A DNA stretch of 64,000 nucleotides from Marinicauda algicola (GTDB lineage: Bacteria > Pseudomonadota > Alphaproteobacteria > Caulobacterales > Maricaulaceae): contig NZ_CP071057.1 of assembly GCF_017161425.1 (NCBI RefSeq), positions 2,233,501-2,297,500 of the forward strand, read 5' to 3'. The position numbers were made by a program, and so were the translations under genes. This document shows positions 8,740-16,866 of this stretch, piece by piece. Below the pieces are notes generated by a model. It did no database searches and was not told the origin of the DNA. It was given only the letters and a program-made list of their open reading frames with translations. Position 1 is the first letter of the stretch, and each line of letters opens with the position of its first letter.

Positions 8740-8960
8740 GAGCCCTCCCCCGCATGATGCTCCGGCAAGGTTAGGGGCTCGGGCGCGCGCCGCGCAAGCG
8801 AACGATGTTCGACAAAGCCGCCCCGGTCAGCACGGCCCCTCGTCCTTCGGGCTCCGCACCGCTCCGCTGCAGCGCGCCGGTCCCGTCCGGCTGAAGCGCC
8901 GCCGTCATCTCCTGCGTGCCGGCCGCGCCAGACCGCCATGCCGGCTGGACTCGCCCGCTC

Positions 8961-9932
8961 TCAGCGGCCCGCCGGCTCCAGCGCGAAGACCAGCGCGAAG
9001 GACTGCATATCGGCCGCGACCGGCAGGTTGGGCGGCTCGATCACCGGCTGCGCGCCGCGCACCGCCCGCGGCGTCGCGGCCACCACGCCGACCACCGCGA
9101 TGCGCCCGTCGAGAGCCACGGAGCCGCCCCCGATGAAGGGCGCCTGCCCGGCGGTGAGGCCGGACTCGCCCGCCGGGCTGGCGGGCAGCTGTTCATGCGG
9201 CCCGCAGCAGACGAAGGCGTCGCCGAGCCGCTCGGGCGGGGTGGCATCCTCGAAGGCGGCGAGATCGAGTTCCAGGGCGGTGATGCCGTCGGGGTAGCGC
9301 GCGCCCTGCGTTCGCGGTCCGGCACGGGCGGGCCCCGGCGCATAGTCGGGAACGCCCGGGCTCTGCAGCTCCGCCGCCTCGGGTCCGTCTGCGCGCGCCG
9401 CCGAGGAGAGCACATCCTCCAGGAACGGCCCCGAGACCGGGCCGACGGCCCAGCGCCCTTCGGCCCGATCCGGGCCGAGCCAGGGATGATCCATGGCGGT
9501 CGCGTTCGAGCTGACGAGCGTCCCGTTGTCATAGATCGCCGTCACGAGGAACGGATTGTTGCCGGTCGCCGAGCGCATCCAGTCGACATAGTCCGCCGTC
9601 GCGACGGCCATGACGTGCTCGACCGCCCTGTCGGTCATCCAGCCGAGAAACTCGTCCGACGCAGCCGCCTCCTCGCTGATCGTCACCGCCAGGCAGCGAT
9701 CGGCCTCGCAGGCATCGAGGAAGGGATTGAAGGGCTGGTATCTGCGCCCGCGATCGCCGTCTTCGTCCCGAAGGCCGTCCGGTGCCGGGTAGTCGGCCAC
9801 CTCCGGCGGCTGTGGCTGGACGGGCGGCGTGAGCGGCCCGTCCTGGGCGTGCGCCGCCGCGCCGAGCGAAAGGGCGGCACCTGCAGCGAGAACGCCGAGA
9901 ACCGCGGTCGGATGAAACACTCGCGTCTTCAT
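8961..9932 (-). CDS. secreted protein of unknown function
   Basis: 323 residues. A clear signal peptide (residues 1-30: MKTR, hydrophobic core, AHAQ cleavage) precedes a Pro-rich linker (TPPVQPQPPEV). The mature part has four Cys (DACEADRCL near residue 75-80 and a CC pair in FVCCGPHE), consistent with periplasmic disulfides, and no membrane segment after the signal. I do not recognise a domain. It is followed on the same strand by the acylase gene (221 bases away) and preceded by a membrane protein gene. The long Pro/Ala/Gly content suggests a partly flexible protein. Confidence 0.65.
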   Translation of the reverse strand: MKTRVFHPTAVLGVLAAGAALSLGAAAHAQDGPLTPPVQPQPPEVADYPAPDGLRDEDGDRGRRYQPFNPFLDACEADRCLAVTISEEAAASDEFLGWMTDRAVEHVMAVATADYVDWMRSATGNNPFLVTAIYDNGTLVSSNATAMDHPWLGPDRAEGRWAVGPVSGPFLEDVLSSAARADGPEAAELQSPGVPDYAPGPARAGPRTQGARYPDGITALELDLAAFEDATPPERLGDAFVCCGPHEQLPASPAGESGLTAGQAPFIGGGSVALDGRIAVVGVVAATPRAVRGAQPVIEPPNLPVAADMQSFALVFALEPAGR

Positions 9933-10064
9933 GGTCTACCCAGTCGATGGTTGCGCACCGCCCGGTGGGTGCTTCGACGGGAAAACGTGAATCCGCACCT
10001 GCCGTTCCGGTCCGGCCTCGGCTCCGTGTCCGGCCCGGTTCGAAACCGAGCGGGCGCGGCGCGC

Positions 10065-10853
10065 TCAGGCCGGGCGCAGGGCGAGGCCGGCGAGCGGGCG
10101 CGATCGGAGGGTGAGCGCGCCCCGGTCGAGCCCGGCATAGATCCACGCCGCGGCGAGGATGACGGCGAGCTCGGCGACCTCCTGGAAGACATGGTGGGCC
10201 ATCAGCACGGCCCCGAGCGCGACCAGGGCCTTCAGGGCGAGCAGGCTGCGCGCGCGCACCGGGCTCCTGACGAGCGCGTCGAGATTGGCCGAGAGCGCGA
10301 GCAGGGCAAGCGCGGCAGCGAAATAGATCGCCTCCATCGTGGTCGGCGCGATGTAATTGTGCAGGTTGAACTCCTCCTGCAGGTTGGTCTCGCGCACCAC
10401 TTCCGGGGGCACGTAGCCGAGCCAGTGCTGGCCCCAGCTGATCTCCTCGCCGGCGAGCACGAACCCGGCCGCCGCCGCAGCGAGCGCGACCGGCAGGCGG
10501 ATGCGCCCGGCCCGGCGCGCGGCGAGGCGCCAGGCGAGAAACCCCAGAGGCAGCAGCATCAGGGCTACGGTCAGGTGCTCGACGAGCCCGCCATCCCCGA
10601 CCTCCGGGCGGAACAGGAACAGGTTGGGCACGCCGCGGGCATGGCCGATCTGCAGCACGGCCAGGACCAGCATCGCCAGGGTGAAGGCCGCCTCGGGCCG
10701 CGCGAACTCGCGCGTCGTGCGGGCCGGGTCGCGTGCAAGGGCGTTCAGGCCGGCGACGGCAAGGCTCGCCGCGGCGAGAACGGCCACGAGGACGAAGCCG
10801 GCCGCCTGGAGGGGGTGGTCGATACGGCCGTCGGCGGAAATCAGGTCGAGCAT
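10065..10853 (-). CDS. polytopic membrane protein of unknown function
   Basis: 262 residues with about seven hydrophobic segments. The middle contains GEEISWGQHW followed about 15 residues later by NLQEEFNLHN, a motif pair I recall from a widely distributed family of uncharacterised membrane proteins. The acidic and His residues could form a metal or catalytic site at the membrane face, but that is inference. The ATG at 10853 has a GGGAGG ribosome site five bases upstream; an upstream start at 11045 adds 64 Arg/Pro-rich residues that look non-coding. Divergent from the secreted repeat protein at 11120. Confidence 0.7.
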   Translation of the reverse strand: MLDLISADGRIDHPLQAAGFVLVAVLAAASLAVAGLNALARDPARTTREFARPEAAFTLAMLVLAVLQIGHARGVPNLFLFRPEVGDGGLVEHLTVALMLLPLGFLAWRLAARRAGRIRLPVALAAAAAGFVLAGEEISWGQHWLGYVPPEVVRETNLQEEFNLHNYIAPTTMEAIYFAAALALLALSANLDALVRSPVRARSLLALKALVALGAVLMAHHVFQEVAELAVILAAAWIYAGLDRGALTLRSRPLAGLALRPA

Positions 10854-11119
10854 GACCGCCTCCCGATGCGCCGGACCGGGACAGTCCGTGTACGCAGCTT
10901 CGAACATGCGAAAGGCGTGCCGGAAGGCCCGCGCAGGCCTCCGCCTCCTCGAAGGACGCGGGCGGCGCAGGCAGACCCCGCAAGTGCCGGGCTGCCGGAA
11001 CCGGCGCACGCCGGGCACACCCGGCCGGTATTGCGAAGCGGTCATCGGCGATTTTGCTTGCGCGGCCGGGATTTGCTCTTACGCTCCCAAGTCCTTTGGC
11101 AGTCTGAGGGGGCTTTGAA

Positions 11120-12094
11120 ATGCCAAGGACTATCCTGCTTTCGGGCAGCGCGCTGGCGCTCGCCCTCACCGGACAGGCTTTCGCGCAGCAGCGCGCGGCC
11201 TTCCCGTCCGAACCGCCGAGCCATGCCGAGGCCGGCCAGTGCTACAGCCGCGTCCATCACGACGCGCAGTACAACACGATCCGCGAGACCGTGGTCGTCG
11301 CCGACGGCTACGAGAGCTACGAGATCTGGGTCAATGGCCGCCGGGTGGACAGCCATGTCGTCGAGCCGGTGCTGGATACGCGCAGCCAGCAATACGTCTC
11401 GCGCGAGGCGGCGATGCGCTACCGCGTCACCGAGCCGGTCTACGAGACCGTCACCGAGCGCGTCCAGGTGCAGCCGGCCTATTCGCGCTACGAGATCGAG
11501 CCGGCCCGCCACGAGACGGTGAGCGAGCGCGTGCTGGTGCGCGAGGCGCGCCTGGTGTGGCGGCGCGGCTATGTCGAGGGCGCGCGCTCCTACCGCCACG
11601 ATCCGGAAACCGGCGAGGTCTGGTGCCTGATCGAGGAACCGGCCGAGTACCGCACGATCACGCGCAGCATCGTCGCCGAGCCCGCGCAGGTGCGCGAGGT
11701 GCCGGTCGAGGCGCGCTACCAGACGATCGAGCGCGAGGTGCTGCGCCACCCCGCCACGGTCGAGGAAGTGCCGATCCCGGCCCAGTACGCCAGCTACGAG
11801 TACCGCACGGTCCTGCACCCGGCCGAGGTGCGCGCGCGCTATGTCGAGGAGCGCACCGACGTGCTGGAGCGCTACGAACTCGTCGCGCCCGAGCGCTATG
11901 AGTGGCAGCGCGTGGAATGTGCCGAGATCGATTTCAGCCGGCACGGGCAGGAAGGCTACCAGTCCAGTTCCGCGCCCGCTTCCGGCGGTCACGGCTACGA
12001 GGGCCGGCCGGTCGCCGCGCTGAGCGGGGGCGGCCAGGACGCCACCCTGCATCCCGGCGCGCCGCAGCGCTGGCGCCCGGCGCGCGAGAACTGA
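11120..12094 (+). CDS. secreted protein built of degenerate ~22-residue beta-type repeats
   Basis: 324 residues. Signal peptide at residues 1-22 (cleavage after FAQ). Residues ~90-260 are imperfect repeats with a pattern like PAxYxTIxRxVLxxPAxVxEVPI: examples are PAEYRTITRSIVAEPAQV, ARYQTIEREVLRHPATV and AQYASYEYRTVLHPAEV. The unit is rich in Tyr, Glu, Arg and Val, with alternating hydrophobic and charged residues, so an extended beta structure is likely. Only three Cys, one shortly after the signal. The C-terminus is Gly/Ser-rich. No domain name is assigned; similar 'PAEYKTVT' repeats occur in envelope proteins of other bacteria. The next gene starts one base after the stop, so the two form an operon. 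Confidence 0.72.
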   Translation: MPRTILLSGSALALALTGQAFAQQRAAFPSEPPSHAEAGQCYSRVHHDAQYNTIRETVVVADGYESYEIWVNGRRVDSHVVEPVLDTRSQQYVSREAAMRYRVTEPVYETVTERVQVQPAYSRYEIEPARHETVSERVLVREARLVWRRGYVEGARSYRHDPETGEVWCLIEEPAEYRTITRSIVAEPAQVREVPVEARYQTIEREVLRHPATVEEVPIPAQYASYEYRTVLHPAEVRARYVEERTDVLERYELVAPERYEWQRVECAEIDFSRHGQEGYQSSSAPASGGHGYEGRPVAALSGGGQDATLHPGAPQRWRPAREN

Positions 12095-12095
12095 C

Positions 12096-12458
12096 ATGCG
12101 CCGTCTTCTCGCACCGGCGCTTTTCGCCGCGAGCCTTGCCTTCACCGCTCCGGCGCACGGCGTGCAGCCCGTCGACGGGGTGCCGGTGACGCTGGAACTC
12201 AATGAGGCCGGCCACGAGATCGTGCTGTGGACGCGCACCAATTCGGAAGGCGTGGCGCGCATCCGCCTGCGCCGTTCGGGCGAGTACACGCTCTATCTCG
12301 ATCCCGGCTTCCGCGGCCAGGCGGAGATCCGCCTGCACGCCGGGCAGATGGATGTCGCCCGGCCGGTGCGCGTGACCGGGGACGCCGACGAGCGCGTTCC
12401 CGTCGTCAGCTTCTCCGGGGAAGAGGGCGCGGTGGTGGAGATCCACATCGAGCGCTGA
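12096..12458 (+). CDS. small secreted protein co-transcribed with the repeat protein
   Basis: 120 residues. A signal peptide (MRRLLAPALFAASLAFTAPAHG) precedes a mature domain of about 95 residues with alternating hydrophobic residues (VTLELNEAGHEIVLWTR, ARIRLRRSGEYTLYLD). This suggests a small all-beta domain resembling transthyretin-like or Ig-like folds, in which 'G-A-R-I-R-L' and 'GEYTLYLD' would be adjacent strands. No family was recognised. It starts one base after the stop of the repeat protein, so the two are translationally coupled and may act together in the envelope. Confidence 0.65.
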   Translation: MRRLLAPALFAASLAFTAPAHGVQPVDGVPVTLELNEAGHEIVLWTRTNSEGVARIRLRRSGEYTLYLDPGFRGQAEIRLHAGQMDVARPVRVTGDADERVPVVSFSGEEGAVVEIHIER

Positions 12459-12517
12459 GACGGCGTGAGACGGGGGAGGCGGGCGCCGCATGCGGCCGCG
12501 CCCGGTCCCGTGCGCGT

Positions 12518-13495
12518 TCAGAAATAGCCCTCGCGCTTCTTCTTCTCCATCGAGCCGGCCTCGTCGTGATCGATCAGGCGCCCGGCCCGTTCCGAGCTGC
12601 GCGCGGTGAGCATCTCCATCACAATGTCCTCCACGCTCCTCGCCTCCGAGCGCACCGCACCGGTCAGCGGATAGCAGCCGAGCGTGCGGAAGCGCACCTG
12701 CTCCATGCGGGGCGTCTCGCCGTTCAGCGGGAAGCGGTCGTCATCGACCATCAGCAGCGTGCCGTCGCGCTCGACCACCGGGCGCCGGTCCGCGAGATAG
12801 AGCGGCACGATCGGGATGTCCTCTTCCAGGATGTACTGCCAGATGTCGAGCTCGGTCCAGTTCGACAGCGGGAAGACGCGAATGCTCTCGCCCGGCTTCA
12901 CGCGCGTATTGTAGGTGCGCCACAGTTCCGGGCGCTGGTTGCGCGGGTCCCAGCCGTGATGGGCGTTGCGGAAGGAGAAGACGCGCTCCTTGGCGCGCGA
13001 CTTCTCCTCGTCGCGCCGCCCGCCGCCGAAGGCCGCGTCGAACCTGCCGGCGTCGAGCGCCTGCAGCAGGGCGTCGGTGCGCATCACCTGGGTGTGCAGG
13101 GCCGAGCCGTGCCGGAACGGATCGATTCCCTTGGCTCGCCCCTCCTCGTTGACGTGCACGCGCATGTCGAGTCCGAGCTTGCCGGCCAGCGCGTCGCGGA
13201 ACGCGCCCATGGCGGCGAATTCCCACAGCGAGTCGATGTGCAGGAAGGGAAAGGGCGGCAAGGACGGCCAGAACGCCTTCATCGCCAGATGCAGCATCAC
13301 CGTGGAGTCCTTGCCGATCGAGTAGAGCATGACCGGGCGCTGAAACTCGGCGGCGACCTCGCGCATGATGTAGATCGCCTCCGCCTCGAGCTGCGCGAGG
13401 TGGCGCGAGAGCGGGCGGGCGCGCCCGGGCCGCTCGCGCCAGCGCCGGGCGTAGGCGCCGATGGCCCGCTCCATGGTCCCGGCCTCGTCGGTCAT
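12518..13495 (-). CDS. cysD: sulfate adenylyltransferase subunit 2 (CysD)
   Basis: 325 residues. The small catalytic subunit of ATP sulfurylase makes adenosine-5'-phosphosulfate from sulfate and ATP. The PP-loop is [10 protein letters not shown] (Ser59-Ser64), followed by HIDSLWEF, the [13 protein letters not shown] motif, [25 protein letters not shown] and the terminal [10 protein letters not shown], all hallmark CysD segments. An N-terminal extension of roughly 30 residues precedes the usual LRQLEAEA-like start. The ATG at 13495 follows GAGGGAG. Its GTPase partner CysN is not adjacent: the downstream neighbour is convergent. It is the last gene of an icd-DUF6671-cysD run (10 bases after the DUF6671 stop). 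Confidence 0.92.
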   Translation of the reverse strand: MTDEAGTMERAIGAYARRWRERPGRARPLSRHLAQLEAEAIYIMREVAAEFQRPVMLYSIGKDSTVMLHLAMKAFWPSLPPFPFLHIDSLWEFAAMGAFRDALAGKLGLDMRVHVNEEGRAKGIDPFRHGSALHTQVMRTDALLQALDAGRFDAAFGGGRRDEEKSRAKERVFSFRNAHHGWDPRNQRPELWRTYNTRVKPGESIRVFPLSNWTELDIWQYILEEDIPIVPLYLADRRPVVERDGTLLMVDDDRFPLNGETPRMEQVRFRTLGCYPLTGAVRSEARSVEDIVMEMLTARSSERAGRLIDHDEAGSMEKKKREGYF

Positions 13496-13505
13496 GTCGG
13501 CTCCC

Positions 13506-14348
13506 TCACGGATTGCAGGCCGGGCATTCGCCCGGTTCGGCATGGGTCCTGGCATCGCGCCGCGCGCGCTCGGCCTCGTGCCCGCAGGCACTGCAGCGCA
13601 GGAGTTCGGCCCGCGCGAGCCCGGTCGGCGTCCCGCAATCGATGCAGGCGAGCCCGGCAAGCGCGCGCTCGAATCCGAAGCCCGGCTCCCCGCAGGCCGG
13701 ACAGGGCGTGGCGAGCGCCCCGGCAAGCGTGCGCGCGAGCGCGGCGATCTCGCCCATGCGCGTCGGGTTCATGTGCGCGCGCATGTCGGTCTCCACCCGC
13801 ACCGGCCGGTGTCCCGGGTCGAGAGCCTCCGACAGGCCGGCGCGTCCGGCAATCCCTTTCGTGAAGCGCCCGTCGGCGTGGGCGACGATGAGTGCATGGC
13901 CGGGAAACCTCGCCCGCGACAGGAAGGCCTCCAGCCGCGCCTCGTCCGCCGGCCAGTCCAGGCTCGCGAAATTGGTCTCGAGCGATCTGCGCGCCTGGAC
14001 GATCTCGCGCCCCGACGCCGCGTCGATCACCAGGAGCAGCTCGCGCGCGCAGGGCAGGAAGCCGAGCACGGGATCGGGTCCGAACGCCCCTTCGCTGGCG
14101 ATCGCGATCGCGCCCCGGGCCGCGGCGATGTCCAGGGCCGCCCGCGCCTTCGCCCGCGCCGCCTCCAGCATGGATCCGGTCCGCTCCACCTCGCCGGTGA
14201 AGGTCCCGAACCGGTCGGTGTCCAGCTCGAGGACTTCCGCCGCAAGTCCGATGCCGGCAAGGGCGGGCAGGATCGCCGCGCCCTTGCCGTGCATCGTGGC
14301 CACGAGGACGCGCCGGCCCGTCCAGGGATGGACCGGCGCTGCCCCCAT
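13506..14348 (-). CDS. DUF6671-like protein with C-terminal zinc-ribbon cysteines
   Basis: 280 residues. Residues ~10-200 contain the [14 protein letters not shown] opening, EGAFGPDP and [13 protein letters not shown], then [13 protein letters not shown] and [13 protein letters not shown]. The C-terminal ~75 residues hold four Cys pairs (CPACG, CIDCG, CSACG, CPACN), a double zinc ribbon. I associate this layout with DUF6671, whose function is unknown. The ATG at 14348 overlaps the icd stop (TAATG), so it is translationally coupled to isocitrate dehydrogenase. cysD follows after 10 bases. The domain name is from memory and should be checked by profile search. Confidence 0.72.
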   Translation of the reverse strand: MGAAPVHPWTGRRVLVATMHGKGAAILPALAGIGLAAEVLELDTDRFGTFTGEVERTGSMLEAARAKARAALDIAAARGAIAIASEGAFGPDPVLGFLPCARELLLVIDAASGREIVQARRSLETNFASLDWPADEARLEAFLSRARFPGHALIVAHADGRFTKGIAGRAGLSEALDPGHRPVRVETDMRAHMNPTRMGEIAALARTLAGALATPCPACGEPGFGFERALAGLACIDCGTPTGLARAELLRCSACGHEAERARRDARTHAEPGECPACNP

Positions 14349-15832
14349 TACTGGCCCTGGCCGAGCGAGTAGCCGGGCTCTCCGTCGAAATTGTACAGAT
14401 GCTCGGTCTTGATGAAGTCGATCCCGGCGCGGGCCAGGCGCGTGATCAGCTCGGCGACCATGCCCCGGTTGCCGGTCTCGGCGAACATGTAGCGGCAGCG
14501 CCAGTGATCGGTCTTGAAGGTTTCCGGCTGACCGGACGGCCAGACCTTGGTGCCCCGGTTGGTGATCATCTTCAGTTCCAGGTAATCGGGATAATCGACC
14601 GCCTTGAGCTTCCCGGCGAGCTCGTCCGGGTCCTGGCCGGCCCAGTGGACGAAGACGTCGATGCCCACGAGGTCCTTCTTCTGCGGCCTCGGACGCACGG
14701 CCAGCGGCACCGCCGGTCCCTTCTTGTCCTTCTCGTAGGTCTGGGCCGGCAGGGTGGAGGGGCGCTGGCCGAGACGCTCGATCACCGCGTCGGCGAACGC
14801 GCTGGTCGAGACTTTGCGCGTGGAGGTCTCCTCGTTGAAGATGTCGTAGGTGTGGATGCCGTCCTCGATCGTCTTTAGCCAGGCATTGTGGACCTTCTCG
14901 GCGACTTCGGGCTGGCCGATATGGACCATCATCTGCACGCCCGCGAGCAGCAGCCCGGTCGGGTTGGCGACGTTCTGGCCGGCGCGGCGCGGGGCGGAGC
15001 CGTGGATGGCCTCGAACATGGAGCAGTACTCGCCGATATTGGCGGAACTGCCGAGGCCCACCGAGCCGGTGATCTCGGCGGCGACGTCGGACAGGATGTC
15101 GCCATACAGGTTGGCCATCACGATGACGTCGAACTGGTTCGGGTTGGCGGCGAGCTTGGCCGCGCCGATATCGATGATCCAGTGCTCGTTCTCGAGGTCC
15201 GGATAGTCCCTGGCCACCTCGTCGAAGACCTTGTGGAACAGGCCGTCGGTCAGCTTCATGATATTGTCCTTGGAGAAGCAGGTGACCTTCTTGCGCCCGT
15301 TCGCGCGGGCGTATTCGAACGCGTAGCGCACGATGCGCTCGGTGCCCGGACGCGAGAACAGCTTCAGGCACTGATAGACCTCGTCGGTCTGGCGGTGCTC
15401 GATGCCGGCATAGAGGTCTTCCTCGTTCTCGCGCACGATCACCACGTCCATGCCGGGATGCTTGGTGGCGATGAAGGGGTGCATGGCCGCGCACGGGCGC
15501 ACGTTGGCGAACATGCCCAGCGACTTCCTGACCGTCACGTTGAGCGACTTGTAGCCCCCGCCCTGGGGCGTGGTGATCGGGGCCTTGTAGAACACGCCCG
15601 TCTGGCGCAGGGACTCCCAGCTTTCCGGCTCGATCCCGGCCGAATTGCCCTTCAGATAGACCGACTCCCCGATCTCGATGGTTTCCGGCGCGATGGCCGC
15701 GCCTGCAGCCTCCAGGATGCGCAGGCTCGCCTCCATGATCTCCGGGCCGATGCCGTCGCCATAGGCCACGGTGATCGGGACGGGCTTCACGGAACCGGAC
15801 GAGGCGGCATCGGTCTTGGTCTGGACGTTCAT
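14348..15832 (-). CDS. icd: isocitrate dehydrogenase, NADP-type, long (Thermus/Rickettsia-like) subfamily
   Basis: 494 residues, longer than E. coli Icd (416) because of the ~140-residue C-terminal extension characteristic of the Thermus/Rickettsia-like subfamily. Oxidative decarboxylation of isocitrate to 2-oxoglutarate in the TCA cycle. Seen: AYGDGIGPEIM at the N-terminus, VRENEEDLYAGIEHR, the MANLYGDILSD metal site, and HGSAPRRAGQNVANP, where Arg-Arg occupies the positions that in NADP enzymes are basic (Lys-Tyr in E. coli), suggesting NADP. Divergent from the LysR gene at 15940 with a ~107-base intergenic region, so LysR control is plausible. Coupled to DUF6671 by a TAATG overlap. Confidence 0.93.
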   Translation of the reverse strand: MNVQTKTDAASSGSVKPVPITVAYGDGIGPEIMEASLRILEAAGAAIAPETIEIGESVYLKGNSAGIEPESWESLRQTGVFYKAPITTPQGGGYKSLNVTVRKSLGMFANVRPCAAMHPFIATKHPGMDVVIVRENEEDLYAGIEHRQTDEVYQCLKLFSRPGTERIVRYAFEYARANGRKKVTCFSKDNIMKLTDGLFHKVFDEVARDYPDLENEHWIIDIGAAKLAANPNQFDVIVMANLYGDILSDVAAEITGSVGLGSSANIGEYCSMFEAIHGSAPRRAGQNVANPTGLLLAGVQMMVHIGQPEVAEKVHNAWLKTIEDGIHTYDIFNEETSTRKVSTSAFADAVIERLGQRPSTLPAQTYEKDKKGPAVPLAVRPRPQKKDLVGIDVFVHWAGQDPDELAGKLKAVDYPDYLELKMITNRGTKVWPSGQPETFKTDHWRCRYMFAETGNRGMVAELITRLARAGIDFIKTEHLYNFDGEPGYSLGQGQ

Positions 15833-15922
15833 CTCTGGAGCAACTCCCTTGCTGTCGACGGATCGCCGCGGACATTGCCCGAGCGCCTGAAATGTTGAAA
15901 ATTGATAGTCATCGACCTTTTA

Positions 15923-15937
15923 ATGAGAAAAACTCAT
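15923..15937. promoter_or_regulatory. candidate LysR operator, perfect palindrome with T-N11-A
   Basis: ATGAG-AAAAA-CTCAT, a perfect 5-bp inverted repeat with a five-A spacer, carries T-N11-A (T15924 to A15936), the LysR-type recognition pattern. It ends two bases before the LysR start codon at 15940 and lies about 90 bases upstream of the icd start. Binding there could block the ribosome site/early transcript (autorepression) and influence icd. Assignment as an operator is inference from pattern and location. Confidence 0.55.
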
Positions 15938-15939
15938 CC

Positions 15940-16833
15940 ATGAGCGACAGCCTCGATCCCGACTGCCTGCGCGCCTTCGCCGCCGTGGCCCGGTCGGGGA
16001 GCTTCACGCGTGCCGGCGAGACCCTGTTCCGCAGCCAGTCGGCGATCTCGCTGCAGATCCGGCGGCTGGAGGAGCGGCTGGGCGAGCGCCTGTTCCGGCG
16101 CAGCGCGCGCCGGGTGACGCTGACACCGGCCGGCGAGCGGCTGAACGTCTACGCCACCCGCCTGCTCGCGCTGCAGGAGGAGACGCTGGCGGCCTTCCGC
16201 GATCCGGACATTTCCGGAGTGGTGCGCCTGGGCACGCCGGAGGACTTCGCCACCTCCCACCTGCCCGGCGCGCTCGCCCGCTTCGCCAGGGCCTATCCCA
16301 AGGTCCAGCTGGAGGTGGAATGCGATCTCACGCTGAGCCTCGTCGACCGCTTCCGGGCGGGCCGGCTGGACGTCGCGCTCATCAAGCGCGAGCCGGCCGC
16401 GACGCTGGAGGGCCACCGCGTCTGGCGCGAGCCGCTCGTTTGGGTCGGGCGCGATCCCGGCGCGCTCTGCCCGGCCGGCGAGGCCGTGCCGCTGGTGGTC
16501 AATCCCGAGCCCTGCGTCTACCGCAAGCGCGCATTCGACGCGCTCTACCGCGCCGGGCGCCGGCCGCGGGCGGCCTATGTCTGCGGATCGCTCGCCGGAT
16601 CGCTGGCCGCGGTGCGCGCCGGGCTCGGCATCACGGTGCTGCCCCGCGACATGGCCCCGCCCGACCTCGCCACGGACCATGGCGAGACGCTGCCCCTGCT
16701 GGACGACACCGAGATCGTGCTGGTCACCGCCGCCGACGCCAGCGCCAGCGCACGCCGCCTCGCCGACTTCCTGGAAGACGAGCTGGAAGCGCAGGCCGGA
16801 ACACCGTTCGCGCAGGAAAAAGCCGGGGCCTGA
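15940..16833 (+). CDS. LysR-family transcriptional regulator
   Basis: 297 residues. N-terminal winged helix-turn-helix at residues ~5-62 (LRAFAAVARSGSFTRAGE, then QSAISLQIRRLEERLGERLF) and the LTPAGE segment, followed by a periplasmic-binding-protein-like effector domain (VRLGTPEDFA at ~90, then SLVDRFRAGRLDVALIKR). The ATG at 15940 gives MSDSLDPDCLRAF; upstream in-frame ATGs would extend into the palindrome region. Divergent from icd-DUF6671-cysD, so the conventional LysR arrangement predicts control of that operon, but the ligand is unknown. Cys residues are few, and the effector pocket residues do not identify a ligand. Confidence 0.88.
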   Translation: MSDSLDPDCLRAFAAVARSGSFTRAGETLFRSQSAISLQIRRLEERLGERLFRRSARRVTLTPAGERLNVYATRLLALQEETLAAFRDPDISGVVRLGTPEDFATSHLPGALARFARAYPKVQLEVECDLTLSLVDRFRAGRLDVALIKREPAATLEGHRVWREPLVWVGRDPGALCPAGEAVPLVVNPEPCVYRKRAFDALYRAGRRPRAAYVCGSLAGSLAAVRAGLGITVLPRDMAPPDLATDHGETLPLLDDTEIVLVTAADASASARRLADFLEDELEAQAGTPFAQEKAGA

Positions 16834-16845
16834 CGGCCCCGGCTT
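16817..16845. terminator. bidirectional terminator at the lysR / TonB-receptor convergence
   Basis: Nine-base stem GCCGGGGCC / GGCCCCGGC with a TGAC loop that contains the lysR stop codon. On the - strand it is followed by five T, a proper intrinsic terminator for the TonB receptor. On the + strand the T-tract is weak. Confidence 0.8.
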
Positions 16846-16866
16846 CGAGAGCGCTGAACGGGGAAC

